From contig NZ_CP104850.1 in the NCBI RefSeq assembly GCF_028864635.1, positions 688,001 to 752,000 on the forward strand: DNA of 64,000 bases. The letters are read 5' to 3'. The notes below the pieces were generated by a model, which saw only the letters and a program-made list of their open reading frames with translations, made no database searches and was not told the origin of the DNA. A program made the position numbers and the translations under genes. Positions 25,903 to 34,817 of this stretch are shown here, piece after piece (within the stretch, counting starts at the first letter, position 1; each line of letters starts with the position of its first letter). Source of the DNA: Cloacibacterium sp. TD35. GTDB lineage: Bacteria; Bacteroidota; Bacteroidia; Flavobacteriales; Weeksellaceae.

Positions 25903-27003
25903 GTGAAAGTTTTCTATAATCACTTTTTGATAAAGTTCCAGAATTTTTGGAGCTTCATTTTCCCAACAAAGTTCTTGGGAAGCAATTTCCAGTTGAGGCA
26001 AATAAGAACTTCTCCCCTTTTCTAAAACAGTTTTTACTTTTTCTGCCAAATGTTTTGGTTCGTGAGAAGTGATAAATTCGCCTACATGATAATTTTCTAT
26101 AATTTTCTGCATTTCGGGGAATTTAGAAACTACCACAGGAACTCTGGCTTGTATGTAATCTGAGATTTTATTCGGAAGTGAGTAGTAATAACTTAAGCCT
26201 TTATTTTCTTCAATGCTTATACCTACATCTGCTTTTTCGGTGATTTTTCTTAAATCATCAGGATGAAGATTTCCTAAGAATTTTACTTTATTTTCTAGAT
26301 GCAAAGTTCTCGTAAGTTGTTGATATTCTTCTAAAAAAGGACCTCTTCCTGCAATGTGGAACTCTGCATTTTCAATAAATTGCATCGCTTCAATCATCTT
26401 ATCAATTCCTCTAGAATAATTGATGGCACCTTGGTAAAGAATTACTTTTGGATGGTTTTCAACGAAATTTTTCGGTGATTCTGATTTTTGAGGGAAATTT
26501 CTAATGACAATAGGTCTCTTAGTCTTGTAAGTACCCTCAAACCAATTGGCATAAGAATCATTTGCCGTGATAAAATATTTGATTTTTCTAATCAAAGCAT
26601 TTTCCAGAAGTCTCCAAACATACTGAACCCAACGGTTGGTTACGGTTGGCATTTCGGTAAAAATCTCGTGACTATCCCAAACTAAAGGAATTCCTTTGAT
26701 TTTTGAAACCAGATAATTGGGTAAAAGTGCGTCTAAATCGTTGGCGTGAAGAACCGTTTTTCGGTCGGCTTTTTTCAGCAATTCAAAGAATAATTTCCAA
26801 TGAAATTCTAAATAAGCGAAACGTAATTTTTTGGAATGTAAAGAAATTCTTGAAAATGGATAAGGTCTTTGCATTTCGGGATTTCCGCCCCAATTATTCC
26901 CTATTACTTCTATTTGGTAAGCATTTTCGTGCAAGGTTTTGCAGAATTTTTCCACACGCTGATCGGTGTATAAATTATTGAAAACGCTTACCAAAATTTT
27001 CAT
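25900..27003 (-). CDS. Glycosyltransferase family 4 (GT-B fold)
   Basis: 367 residues. The N-terminal acceptor domain starts MKILVSVFNNLYTDQRVEKFC and contains VLHANDLDALLPNYLVSK and WDSHEIFTEMP. The C-terminal donor domain has VILYQGAINYSRGIDKMIEAM, FHIAGRGPFLEEY and a GT4-type ExxxxE segment near SYYYSLPNKISDYIQA. Such enzymes transfer a sugar from a nucleotide donor in polysaccharide or LPS synthesis; donor and acceptor are unknown. It is 12 bp downstream of the small YgjV-like gene and leads into sufE-GT9. Confidence 0.88.
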   Translation of the reverse strand: MKILVSVFNNLYTDQRVEKFCKTLHENAYQIEVIGNNWGGNPEMQRPYPFSRISLHSKKLRFAYLEFHWKLFFELLKKADRKTVLHANDLDALLPNYLVSKIKGIPLVWDSHEIFTEMPTVTNRWVQYVWRLLENALIRKIKYFITANDSYANWFEGTYKTKRPIVIRNFPQKSESPKNFVENHPKVILYQGAINYSRGIDKMIEAMQFIENAEFHIAGRGPFLEEYQQLTRTLHLENKVKFLGNLHPDDLRKITEKADVGISIEENKGLSYYYSLPNKISDYIQARVPVVVSKFPEMQKIIENYHVGEFITSHEPKHLAEKVKTVLEKGRSSYLPQLEIASQELCWENEAPKILELYQKVIIENFH

Positions 27004-27015
27004 TATAAAAAACTT

Positions 27016-27234
27016 TTAATCGTGTTTTAATAAATGATAAAGTTGTATAACGCAAAGAATTGCGTTAGGAATAATGATAGGCCACAACATTCCGCTGAAA
27101 ACACCATAAATTACAAAAGCAATACAACCGATAAGATTAATTACTCTGATTTGTTTAATGTTTTTAAGCATAAAGCTCAGCACTACAAAGAATGATGCAG
27201 CATAACCTACATAATTTGCCCAATTCGCGTCCAT
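27016..27234 (-). CDS. Small three-helix membrane protein, YgjV-like
   Basis: 72 residues with three hydrophobic stretches (about 8-23, 32-47, 49-66). The pattern NYVGYAASFFVVLSFMLKNIKQIRVINLIGCIAFVIYG resembles the YgjV/PQ-loop-like small inner-membrane family. No function is known to me. It lies 12 bp before the GT4 gene on the same strand and is divergent from clpC. Confidence 0.72.
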   Translation of the reverse strand: MDANWANYVGYAASFFVVLSFMLKNIKQIRVINLIGCIAFVIYGVFSGMLWPIIIPNAILCVIQLYHLLKHD

Positions 27235-27277
27235 TTCAAAAAAATTTAAGACGACAAAATTACTAATTTCCTGCTAT

Positions 27278-27339
27278 TAATTTTGTAAAATAATGTCATA
27301 AAGTCATAATATGAGTTTGGTAAAGTATTTGTAACTTTG
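27278..27339 (+). promoter_or_regulatory. Two candidate -7 elements upstream of clpC
   Basis: TAATTTTG at 27278-27285 and TAACTTTG at 27332-27339 both fit TAnnTTTG. The second lies 55 nt before the clpC ATG. No CIRCE-type or CtsR-like direct repeat is visible in the 160-bp gap. Confidence 0.4.
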
Positions 27340-27394
27340 ATTTACGAAATCAATTCATATTGACTTCATTAGAATTTTATTGAGAGAAATTATC

Positions 27395-29911
27395 ATGGAA
27401 AATAAATTTTCAGAAGGCTTAACCAAAGTCTTCAAACAAAGTAAAAGCGAAGCAAAACGTTTGCATAGCGAATTTTTATCTACAGAGCATTTCTTGCTGG
27501 GAATTATTCAAACGGATAATTCTGCTAAAGAAATTTTAGAAAATCTTCAGGCAGATCTTACTCAGATTCGCAGAAAGATTGAAAATATGAACGTAAATAC
27601 TAATCCTTTTTCAGAAGAAAAGGAGAATATTTCTTTCACCAAATTAGCAGATTATGCTGTAAAAAGAGCAGATTTAGAATGCAGACAATATAGAGCTTCA
27701 GAAATTAATACTGTTCATCTTTTGTTAGGAATTCTCTATAAAATGGAAGATCCTACTACCAATATTTTAAGTGCTTACGAAATTGATTATGATAGCGTAG
27801 CCAGAGAGTATCAATCTATGCTTAAAAATACAGGTCAGTTGCCAAAAAGTTCTGCATATGATGATGACGAAGAACGTGAAGAATACGGTCAAATGAAAAA
27901 ACCTACTGGAAATCTAGGAACAGGAAAAAGCAAAACACCAACTTTAGATAATTTTGGTAGAGACCTTACTGCACTAGCTTCTGAAGGTAAATTAGACCCT
28001 GTAATTGGTAGAGAAAAAGAAATTGAAAGGGTTTCTCAGATTTTATCAAGACGTAAGAAAAACAATCCGCTTTTGATTGGGGAGCCAGGCGTTGGTAAAT
28101 CCGCTATTGCAGAAGGTTTAGCGCTTAGAATCATGCAGAAAAAAGTGTCTAGAGTTCTTTTCGGGAAAAGAGTAATTACTTTAGATTTAGCAAGTCTAGT
28201 TGCTGGAACTAAATACAGAGGTCAGTTCGAAGAGAGAATGAAAGCGATTATGACCGAGCTGGAGAAAAATAGAGACGTCATCCTTTTCATAGATGAATTG
28301 CACACGATTGTTGGCGCAGGAAGTTCTACAGGAAGTTTAGATGCTTCTAATATGTTTAAACCTGCTTTAGCAAGAGGCGAAATTCAATGCATCGGAGCGA
28401 CTACTTTAGACGAATACCGTCAGTATATCGAAAAAGATGGTGCTCTTGAAAGACGTTTCCAAAAAGTAATGGTAGAACCTACTTCTGTAGAAGAAACCAT
28501 TTTGATTTTGAATCAAATTAAAGACAAATACGAAGATCATCATAATGTAACGTATACAGACGAAGCGATTGCAGCGTGTGTAAATCTTACTTCGAGATAT
28601 ATTACCGATAGATTCCTTCCAGACAAAGCGATTGACGCGATGGACGAAGCAGGTTCTAGAGTGTATATCAAAAACATGAAAGTTCCTACTGATATTATTG
28701 AGTTTGAAAAGCAAATTGAAGAAATCAAGGAGCAGAAACAAAAAGCAGTAAAAGCCCAAGATTATCTAGAAGCGAGAAAGCTAAAGGATGAAGAAGAGCG
28801 TTTACAACTAGAATTGGCAGTGGCTCAAGACAAATGGGACAAAGAAGTGAAGGAGAAAAAAGAAGTGGTAACCGAAGAAAATGTAGCTGAGGTAGTTTCG
28901 ATGATGTCTGGAGTTCCTGTAACAAAAGTGGGCAAAAACGAGATGGATAAATTAGCCAATATGGATAATTTACTCAACGGAAAAGTAATTGGCCAAGAAG
29001 ATGCAGTGAAAAAAGTTGTGAAAGCCATCCAAAGAAATAGAGCAGGTCTTAAAGATCCAAACAGACCGATTGGAACATTTATTTTCTTAGGAACAACAGG
29101 TGTTGGTAAAACAGAATTGGCAAAAGTAATGGCTCGTGAATTATTCGATTCTGATGATGCATTGATTAGAATAGACATGAGTGAATACATGGAGAAATTC
29201 GCGGTTTCTAGACTAGTTGGAGCGCCTCCAGGATATGTAGGTTATGAAGAAGGCGGTCAATTAACCGAAGCGGTTCGTAGAAAACCTTACGCGGTAGTTT
29301 TATTAGACGAAATAGAAAAAGCACACCCAGATGTTTTCAATATTTTATTGCAAATTTTAGATGAAGGTCACGTTACTGATTCTTTGGGTAGAAAAGTAGA
29401 TTTCAGAAATACAATTATCATCTTGACTTCTAACATCGGAACCAGAGATTTAAAAGATTTCGGTGATGGAGTAGGATTCGGAACTTCTGCTAAAAAATCG
29501 AATACAGATGCAAGAGCAAGAGCAACCATAGAAAACGCTCTGAAAAAAGCTTTTGCGCCAGAATTCTTGAACAGAATAGATGATATTATCATCTTCAATT
29601 CTCTTGAAAAAGAAGACATTAAGAAAATTATTGACCTTGAGTTAAATAAATTATACAAACGTCTAGAAAAACTAAACTACAAAGTAGAATTAACAGACGA
29701 AGCTAGAGATTTCATCGCAGAGAAAGGCTGGGACAAAGATTTTGGAGCAAGACCTCTAAAACGTGCCATCCAAAAATATATAGAAGATTTATTGGCTGAA
29801 ATGCTTGTAAACAAACAATTCTCTGAAGGCGAAACCGTAATTCTAAAATTGAACGAAGCCAAAGATGCTTTAGAAGGCGAAACCCAAAAGAAATCTAAAC
29901 AAAAAGCATAA
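27395..29911 (+). CDS. clpC: ClpC-type AAA+ unfoldase (ATP-dependent Clp protease ATP-binding subunit)
   Basis: An 838-residue Hsp100 unfoldase that feeds substrates to ClpP. The ATG at 27395 ([15 protein letters not shown]) is preferred over an in-frame TTG at 27380. Domains: two Clp N-repeats (about 1-145), AAA1 with Walker A GEPGVGKS near 225 and [15 protein letters not shown], a UVR/M-domain coiled segment near 420-450 ([20 protein letters not shown]), then AAA2 with GTTGVGKT near 570, [14 protein letters not shown], and the C-terminal D2-small domain ending [14 protein letters not shown]. The middle domain is that of ClpC rather than ClpA or ClpB. A strong terminator follows. Confidence 0.95.
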   Translation: MENKFSEGLTKVFKQSKSEAKRLHSEFLSTEHFLLGIIQTDNSAKEILENLQADLTQIRRKIENMNVNTNPFSEEKENISFTKLADYAVKRADLECRQYRASEINTVHLLLGILYKMEDPTTNILSAYEIDYDSVAREYQSMLKNTGQLPKSSAYDDDEEREEYGQMKKPTGNLGTGKSKTPTLDNFGRDLTALASEGKLDPVIGREKEIERVSQILSRRKKNNPLLIGEPGVGKSAIAEGLALRIMQKKVSRVLFGKRVITLDLASLVAGTKYRGQFEERMKAIMTELEKNRDVILFIDELHTIVGAGSSTGSLDASNMFKPALARGEIQCIGATTLDEYRQYIEKDGALERRFQKVMVEPTSVEETILILNQIKDKYEDHHNVTYTDEAIAACVNLTSRYITDRFLPDKAIDAMDEAGSRVYIKNMKVPTDIIEFEKQIEEIKEQKQKAVKAQDYLEARKLKDEEERLQLELAVAQDKWDKEVKEKKEVVTEENVAEVVSMMSGVPVTKVGKNEMDKLANMDNLLNGKVIGQEDAVKKVVKAIQRNRAGLKDPNRPIGTFIFLGTTGVGKTELAKVMARELFDSDDALIRIDMSEYMEKFAVSRLVGAPPGYVGYEEGGQLTEAVRRKPYAVVLLDEIEKAHPDVFNILLQILDEGHVTDSLGRKVDFRNTIIILTSNIGTRDLKDFGDGVGFGTSAKKSNTDARARATIENALKKAFAPEFLNRIDDIIIFNSLEKEDIKKIIDLELNKLYKRLEKLNYKVELTDEARDFIAEKGWDKDFGARPLKRAIQKYIEDLLAEMLVNKQFSEGETVILKLNEAKDALEGETQKKSKQKA

Positions 29912-29913
29912 AC

Positions 29914-29945
29914 AAAAACCTCCGAATTTTCGGAGGTTTTTTATT
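29914..29945. terminator. Bidirectional intrinsic terminator after clpC
   Basis: Stem AAACCTCCGAA / TTCGGAGGTTT with a tight TT loop and T-run; clpC and the minus-strand OMP gene converge here. Confidence 0.88.
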
Positions 29946-29955
29946 TTTTTAAAGT

Positions 29956-30480
29956 TTACAACCCAAAAACCACTCCAATATTAGGTACAAAACCACTGCT
30001 GAAAATACTGCTGTTTTGTTTCCAAAGTACGTTGTACATTCCGCCAATCTGCAAATAAGAATTGTTGCCCATTCTTTGCATGTAACCGCCACCAATGTAA
30101 AGTGCAGCTTCGTTTGAACTATATTTTTCTTCTGAAGATTTTATTTTTTGACTGATAAAATATTCCTGAAATTGAGAACCCAAATAGAAATTTCTGCCCA
30201 AATAATAATTCACAAATGGTCCAATTCCAAACAAAGTGGAGTAAGAATAAGATGAGTTTTGCCAATTGAGACTTCCCATTAAACCTGTTTCTAAATTTTC
30301 AGAAATTTTATAACCTACTCTTGGTGCAATATGTACTGCAATACCGCTATTACTACCAAAACCGCCAGTTAAACCAGCATAACCACCAAAAGTCCATTTA
30401 GAGTTTTGTGTAGGAATTTCCACCTGTGAAAATGCCGAAAAAGACATCAAAGTCAGAAAGAATAGAGATAATTTTTTCAT
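29956..30480 (-). CDS. Small outer-membrane beta-barrel protein
   Basis: 174 residues from the Met at 30480 (MKKLSLFFLTLMSFSAFSQ), a clear signal peptide; the open frame extends upstream but without one. The mature part has alternating hydrophobic strands with Gly/Tyr-rich turns (FGGYAGLTGGFGSNSG, YLGRNFYLGSQFQEYF, ALYIGGGYMQRM) and ends in FVPNIGVVFGL, with aromatic/hydrophobic C-terminal residues suited to BAM recognition. It is probably an eight-strand barrel; function unknown. A TAnnTTTG element lies at 30502-30509 on the minus strand. Confidence 0.75.
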   Translation of the reverse strand: MKKLSLFFLTLMSFSAFSQVEIPTQNSKWTFGGYAGLTGGFGSNSGIAVHIAPRVGYKISENLETGLMGSLNWQNSSYSYSTLFGIGPFVNYYLGRNFYLGSQFQEYFISQKIKSSEEKYSSNEAALYIGGGYMQRMGNNSYLQIGGMYNVLWKQNSSIFSSGFVPNIGVVFGL

Positions 30481-30501
30481 TTTTAGAAAATTTCTATGAT
30501 T

Positions 30502-30509
30502 CAAATTTA
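30502..30509 (-). promoter_or_regulatory. Candidate -7 element for the OMP gene
   Basis: Minus-strand TAAATTTG, 21 nt before the chosen ATG at 30480, supporting that start over the longer frame. Confidence 0.4.
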
Positions 30510-30540
30510 GCAGAAAAATTTCAAATGAGTTTTTAATTCG

Positions 30541-30548
30541 TAATTTTG
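30541..30548 (+). promoter_or_regulatory. Candidate -7 element for mnmA
   Basis: TAATTTTG, 40 nt before the mnmA ATG in an intergenic stretch shared with the divergent OMP gene. Confidence 0.4.
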
Positions 30549-30588
30549 CAGTCGTAAAACTTTCCCTTAACGAAAGCGTAACTCAATT

Positions 30589-31776
30589 ATGAAAATAGTA
30601 GTCGGTTTATCAGGAGGTGTAGACTCCAGTGTTGCAGCGTATTTGTTGCAGAAACAAGGTCACGAAGTCATCGGACTTTTTATGAGAAATTGGAATGATG
30701 CTTCGGTAACTTTAGAAGATGAATGTCCTTGGATTGAAGACAGTAATGATGCCCTTTTAGTGGCCAAAAAACTAGGAATTCCGTTCCAAGTGATTGATAT
30801 GAGCGAACTCTACAAAGAACGCATTGTAGATTATATGTTTTCCGAATATGAAAAGGGTAGAACACCCAATCCTGATGTTCTGTGTAACCGAGAAGTAAAA
30901 TTCGATGTTTTTCTAGAAACAGCACTTTCATTAGGTGCAGATAAAGTAGCAACAGGACATTACGCCAGATTAGATTCTTTTACCAATGAAAATGGGGAAG
31001 AAGTGTATCAACTTTTGGCAGGGAAAGATAATAACAAAGACCAAAGTTATTTCTTGTGTCAATTGAATCAAAAACAGCTTTCTAAAGCGCTTTTCCCAAT
31101 TGGTGAACTCACTAAGCCAGAAGTAAGAGAAATTGCCAGAGAAATGGAATTGGCAACTGCGGATAAAAAAGATTCTCAAGGTCTTTGTTTCATCGGGAAA
31201 GTAAGTTTGCCTACTTTTCTTCAGCAACAATTAAAAGCCAAAGAAGGTGAAATTGTTGAAATTTTCAGTGATTTTGCTGAATATCACAAAGAAAAACCTG
31301 AATTTTCTTCAAAATTAGAAGAGTTAGAATATTTGTCTGCAAAAATCCATTACAAAAAATCAGACGGAAAAGTGATTGGTAAACATCAAGGTGCACAATT
31401 TTATACGATTGGTCAAAGTAAAGGCTTGGGAATTGGTGGTCATAAGGAGTCTTGTTTCCTCATTTCCAGAGATATGAAAAATAATTTGGTGTATGTAGGG
31501 GAAGGAAGAAATTTCCCAGGATTATTTAGAAAAGCTTTGAAAATTGATAATTCAGAATTGCATTGGGTTCGTGAAGATTTACGTCTTAAAAACGGAGAAT
31601 CTATGGAAGTAATGGCAAGAATTAGATACAGACAGCCTCTAGAAAAAGCCACGCTTTATCAGTTTGAAGAAGGATTTTTCATAGAATTTGAAAATCCACA
31701 ATCTGCTATTGCAGAAGGACAATTTGCAGCTTGGTATGTAGGGGAAGAATTGTTGGGAAGTGGAGTAATTTCTTAG
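30589..31776 (+). CDS. mnmA: tRNA 2-thiouridine(34) synthase MnmA
   Basis: Thiolates C2 of the wobble uridine in tRNAs for Lys, Glu and Gln. It acts on the same base as MnmG, whose gene is 20 kb away here. The 395-residue protein starts [20 protein letters not shown] (PP-loop, 7-14). The catalytic pair is Cys99 in [12 protein letters not shown] and Cys200 in [15 protein letters not shown] is written RTPNPD, and [12 protein letters not shown] and [22 protein letters not shown] are conserved. Residues about 222-245 ([24 protein letters not shown] region) form an insertion relative to E. coli MnmA, which seems common in this group. Confidence 0.96.
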   Translation: MKIVVGLSGGVDSSVAAYLLQKQGHEVIGLFMRNWNDASVTLEDECPWIEDSNDALLVAKKLGIPFQVIDMSELYKERIVDYMFSEYEKGRTPNPDVLCNREVKFDVFLETALSLGADKVATGHYARLDSFTNENGEEVYQLLAGKDNNKDQSYFLCQLNQKQLSKALFPIGELTKPEVREIAREMELATADKKDSQGLCFIGKVSLPTFLQQQLKAKEGEIVEIFSDFAEYHKEKPEFSSKLEELEYLSAKIHYKKSDGKVIGKHQGAQFYTIGQSKGLGIGGHKESCFLISRDMKNNLVYVGEGRNFPGLFRKALKIDNSELHWVREDLRLKNGESMEVMARIRYRQPLEKATLYQFEEGFFIEFENPQSAIAEGQFAAWYVGEELLGSGVIS

Positions 31777-31796
31777 AAATTTTAAAAATATAAAGG

Positions 31797-31828
31797 AAAA
31801 GCAGCCTATTACAGTCTGCTTTTTTTTA
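31797..31828 (+). terminator. Intrinsic terminator after mnmA
   Basis: Stem AAAAGCAG / CTGCTTTT with an 11-nt loop, followed by eight T. Confidence 0.75.
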
Positions 31829-31904
31829 TGTTTAGAATAAGAAAAAACCTTATCAATAAAAGCTTTTAAGCAATAAATACTTTTATTTTGAAGTTATAAT
31901 TAAA

Positions 31905-33143
31905 ATGATGCTTATGAATTACAATGAACTCTATGAAATTTTAAAAGAAAACTTTGAAAAAGAAGGAAATTTCAAAATAATTGAAGACTTAAATGTAACG
32001 ATAGAAACCATTCATTTTCATTCTAAAAAAGCAGATTTACTGAACGGTTCTTTTTCTACCACATCCTGCGAAAAACACCAAACACAATTCAAGGAAAGTA
32101 ATCAAAATAAAATACTTTACGGGTTTTCCAGCATTGATGTGAAAGATTTTGACATCGAAAGAAATAAGCATTTTGACTATTATATTCTCAAAAGAGCAGA
32201 TGTAGAAATCGCCGAAGGCACCCTCATTTTTTTCCATGGATTGAACGAGAAAAAGTGGGATAAATATTTACCTTGGGCTTATGAATTGGCTCAAAAAACC
32301 AAAAAAGTCATCATTCTTTTTCCGATTGCTTTTCACATGAACAGAGCCGAAGAAATCTGGAGTGACAGACGCACAATGGTAGAAGTAGCAAAGTTCAGAA
32401 AGAAAAATTATCCCGAAAATACCAATTGCTCTTTTGTAAATGCTGCAATAAGTTCTCGTTTAGAAGCGCATCCTCAGAGAATTTTTTGGTCTGGTTTTCA
32501 GACGTATTCAGATGTAATACAAGTGGTTAAAGATATTAGAAATCAGAAGATTAAAAGCATTTCTCCAGAAACCTCTATTGATTTATTTGGATATTCTATT
32601 GGTTCATTTTTATCGATGATTCTAAAAATGGCAGATCCAGAAGGAATTTTTGAAAATTCAAAACTTTTTTGCTTCTGTGGTGGAATGACGATTGATAGAA
32701 TGTTCCCAATTTCTAAATACATTATGGATGCAAGAGCAGCTATAAAAATGCAAACAGTTTTTGCAGAATTATTGAGTTCTGATTTCCAGTCAGATGAAAG
32801 ATTAGGTCATTTTCAGGACGAGAAATTACATCCGCAGGAAAGTTGGTTCAAAATGATGTTGAGGTATAATTATTTCCAAAAAGAAAGGGAAGAAAGAATT
32901 AAAAAATTGCATCATCAAATCAAACTCTATGTTCTTGAAAAAGATGAAGTTGCACCACCAATGGAAGCACTCAATACTTTGCAAGGCGGTTACAGAAATA
33001 TAAAAACTGAGATAGAAATTCAGGATTTTCCTTATGAATATTCGCACATGGTTCCTTTTCCTTTAACCAATAAAATTCAGAAAGAGGTTACGGAAGCTTT
33101 TCAGCATTTTATCAATTCTGCGAGTGCGTTTTATAATGGTTGA
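31905..33143 (+). CDS. Alpha/beta-hydrolase-like protein (DUF6051-type)
   Basis: 412 residues, no signal peptide. Around 105-125, EGTLIFFHGLNEKKWDKYLPWA looks like the oxyanion strand of an alpha/beta hydrolase, and DLFGYSIGSFLSMI near 227 gives the nucleophile elbow GYSIG with Ser as candidate nucleophile. KLYVLEKDEVAPP near 345 would supply the acid, and SHMVPFP near 387 the His. I believe it matches DUF6051, a Bacteroidota hydrolase-like family, but state this from memory. Several in-frame ATG (31905, 31908, 31914) are possible. It converges with the frameshifted lipoprotein, the stops being 2 bp apart. Confidence 0.68.
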   Translation: MMLMNYNELYEILKENFEKEGNFKIIEDLNVTIETIHFHSKKADLLNGSFSTTSCEKHQTQFKESNQNKILYGFSSIDVKDFDIERNKHFDYYILKRADVEIAEGTLIFFHGLNEKKWDKYLPWAYELAQKTKKVIILFPIAFHMNRAEEIWSDRRTMVEVAKFRKKNYPENTNCSFVNAAISSRLEAHPQRIFWSGFQTYSDVIQVVKDIRNQKIKSISPETSIDLFGYSIGSFLSMILKMADPEGIFENSKLFCFCGGMTIDRMFPISKYIMDARAAIKMQTVFAELLSSDFQSDERLGHFQDEKLHPQESWFKMMLRYNYFQKEREERIKKLHHQIKLYVLEKDEVAPPMEALNTLQGGYRNIKTEIEIQDFPYEYSHMVPFPLTNKIQKEVTEAFQHFINSASAFYNG

Positions 33144-33145
33144 TA

Positions 33146-33459
33146 TTAAAAAGCATTAATAATAACCGCTCCACGTTTTTCTACGCCGTAAATTGTTTTT
33201 GCGCCACTTTCATTCAAAAGATTTACAGATTCTATTCTAGATTTTTTAAAGGAATTTTTATAGTGTCTAGATTTTCATCATATTTAAAGACTCCTCCGTT
33301 AATAATGATAAGGGGATTTTTAGATAAAATTCCTTCTGAATAGCCTCTTTTTACTTCTTGGTTGAGGAAAAATTTGTCATCATTTTTTTCTTCTATAACA
33401 AAGGTTTTTGGATGACAACTCATTAAGAATAGAACAACAAAAGCAGTCAATTTTTTCAT
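33146..33459 (-). pseudogene. Small lipoprotein with TonB-plug-like motif, broken by a -1 frameshift in an A6 run
   Basis: The first segment, from the ATG at 33459, is MKKLTAFVVLFLMSC with a lipobox and continues to KNPLIIINGGVFKYDENLDTIKIP, stopping at TAG (33232-33234). The next minus-strand frame immediately continues RIESVNLLNESGAKTIYG and VEKRGAVIINAF to a stop at 33146. Together they give a ~102-residue lipoprotein whose PLIIING...RIESVNLL...AKTIYG...GAVIINA pattern is that of TonB-dependent receptor plug-like proteins. One extra A in the A6 run (plus-strand T6, 33242-33247) restores one frame. It is therefore a recent pseudogene, a phase-variable or slippage gene, or a sequencing error. 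Confidence 0.7.
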
Positions 33460-33467
33460 ATTTTCAA

Positions 33468-34208
33468 TTATTTTACCAACCAATCTTTAAAATCTTTCAC
33501 ACGTTCTCTACTCACTGTAATTTCCTCGGCAGGTTGCGCTTGCAATTCTACTTTGTAATTCGGTGAAGTATGAATGTTTTTGATGCAATCTGAACTGATG
33601 ATAAACTGTCTGTTTACCCGGAAAAACGATTTTTCGTCTAACACTTCTTCCAGTTCATCTAAGGTAAAATCTGTTGGGAAACTTCGCTCTAGAGTCTGTG
33701 CGTAAACAATTTTGTTTTCGGAATAGAAACAGCAAATTTCTTCAGTTTTGATGACCTTCAAATTATAACCAATTTTCACCAAAATTCTAGATAATTTCGG
33801 TTGATCTTCTTTGATTAAATATTTCATTTCCAAAGCATTGTGTGTTTCTTCGGAAGGCAAAAAACTTTTGAATTTTTCAATCGATTTGGCTAAATCTTCC
33901 TCTGAGATGGGCTTGAGAAGATAATCTATGGAATTGAGTTTGAAGGCTTTTAAAGTATATTGATCAAAAGCAGTCGTGTAAATAATGAAACTGTTGGTAG
34001 GAATTTTTTCAAAAATATCAAAAGACAAACCATCTCCCAAAACAATATCTGAAAATATGAGTTTAGGATGTTCGTTTTTACTGAACCAATCTACAGCATC
34101 TTCCACAGAATGGAGTGTTGCAACCATTTGTAAATCAGTGAAATTACTCAATAATCTTTCTAGTTTTCTAGCGGCTGGTTTTTCGTCTTCTATAATTACT
34201 ACTTTCAT
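33468..34208 (-). CDS. LytTR-family two-component response regulator
   Basis: 246 residues. N-terminal receiver domain: MKVVIIEDEKPAARKLERLL (acidic pair 7-8), phosphoacceptor Asp54 in LIFSDIVLGDGLS, YTTAFDQYTLKAFKLNSIDYLLKPI with the conserved Thr/Ser and Lys. C-terminal LytTR DNA-binding domain (about 145-246) with ILVKIGYNLKVIKTEEICCFYSENKIVYAQ and FFRVNRQFIISSDCI. It is the last gene of the 36478-33468 operon and overlaps the preceding 2TM gene by ATGA (34205-34208), so it is very likely the partner of the kinase at 34818-36161. Target promoters are unknown. Confidence 0.93.
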   Translation of the reverse strand: MKVVIIEDEKPAARKLERLLSNFTDLQMVATLHSVEDAVDWFSKNEHPKLIFSDIVLGDGLSFDIFEKIPTNSFIIYTTAFDQYTLKAFKLNSIDYLLKPISEEDLAKSIEKFKSFLPSEETHNALEMKYLIKEDQPKLSRILVKIGYNLKVIKTEEICCFYSENKIVYAQTLERSFPTDFTLDELEEVLDEKSFFRVNRQFIISSDCIKNIHTSPNYKVELQAQPAEEITVSRERVKDFKDWLVK

Positions 34209-34516
34209 ACTTTCAAATTTCTATTTCTTTCCATCAATTCACGGATTTTCTTTTCTTCCCAGTTTTTTCCGAGGATAAAATTAGGTAAGAAAACGGATAA
34301 ACCATGCGCAAAAAGTCCAATTCCCCAAAGTCCAATTCCCCAGAATTGATTTTGCTGGAAAAACGTTTCAAAAGAATCGTATTTAATGGATTTCGCGAGA
34401 ATTAAAAACAAGTTGACCAAAACATAAACCAAAGCGTGAATATAGAAACCTTTAATCTCTTTCACTCTTTTTCTGGCTCTTTCGTATTGAATATTTTTAT
34501 CGTTTACAGGTTCCAT
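34205..34516 (-). CDS. 2TM-domain small membrane protein (third of the operon)
   Basis: 103 residues from the ATG at 34516 (MEPVNDKNIQYERARKRVKEIKGFY); the frame is open further but overlaps the upstream gene. Two membrane helices (about 27-45 and 60-80) are joined by a short loop, preceded by RARKRVKEIKGFYIHALVYVLVN and followed by GKNWEEKKIRELMER. This is the 2TM domain (Pfam 2TM family) common in Flavobacteriia next to LytS/LytTR systems. It overlaps the LytTR regulator gene by 4 bp. Confidence 0.85.
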   Translation of the reverse strand: MEPVNDKNIQYERARKRVKEIKGFYIHALVYVLVNLFLILAKSIKYDSFETFFQQNQFWGIGLWGIGLFAHGLSVFLPNFILGKNWEEKKIRELMERNRNLKV

Positions 34517-34518
34517 TT

Positions 34519-34815
34519 TTAATTTTTTTGTTTGTATTTCTCCATTAATTCTTTGGTTTTTCTTTCTTCCCAATTTCTGAAATAAGCCGTGAATAAATAA
34601 ATTCCGTAACCCAAAAGAAAAATTCCCCATAAGATCACCATCCAAACGCTGTAATTTCTAGAAATATTAAGAAGATTTCCGTCATAATTTCGGCTAATAA
34701 TGATATAACCTACCGCTAAATATCCCAAAACCATGTAATAATACGTTCTGATATCTTTTACTCTTTTTTGTGCTTTTTTGTAAGCAATTTCGTTGAATTT
34801 ATCTTGATTTTCCAT
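34519..34815 (-). CDS. 2TM-domain small membrane protein (second of the operon)
   Basis: About 98 residues from the ATG at 34815; an alternative start at 34827 would overlap the kinase stop by 10 bp. Sequence KKAQKRVKDIRTYYYMVLGYLAVGYIIIS, two hydrophobic helices, then RNWEERKTKELMEKYKQK. It is the most divergent of the four 2TM copies: GFY is TYY and the HG in the second helix is YG. Spacing of 2 bp on both sides shows tight operon packing. Confidence 0.83.
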   Translation of the reverse strand: MENQDKFNEIAYKKAQKRVKDIRTYYYMVLGYLAVGYIIISRNYDGNLLNISRNYSVWMVILWGIFLLGYGIYLFTAYFRNWEERKTKELMEKYKQKN

Positions 34816-34817
34816 AG

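Noticed and set aside
27235-27394. Search for CIRCE or CtsR-type operator upstream of clpC
   Set aside because: No suitable inverted or direct repeat found; only -7-like words.
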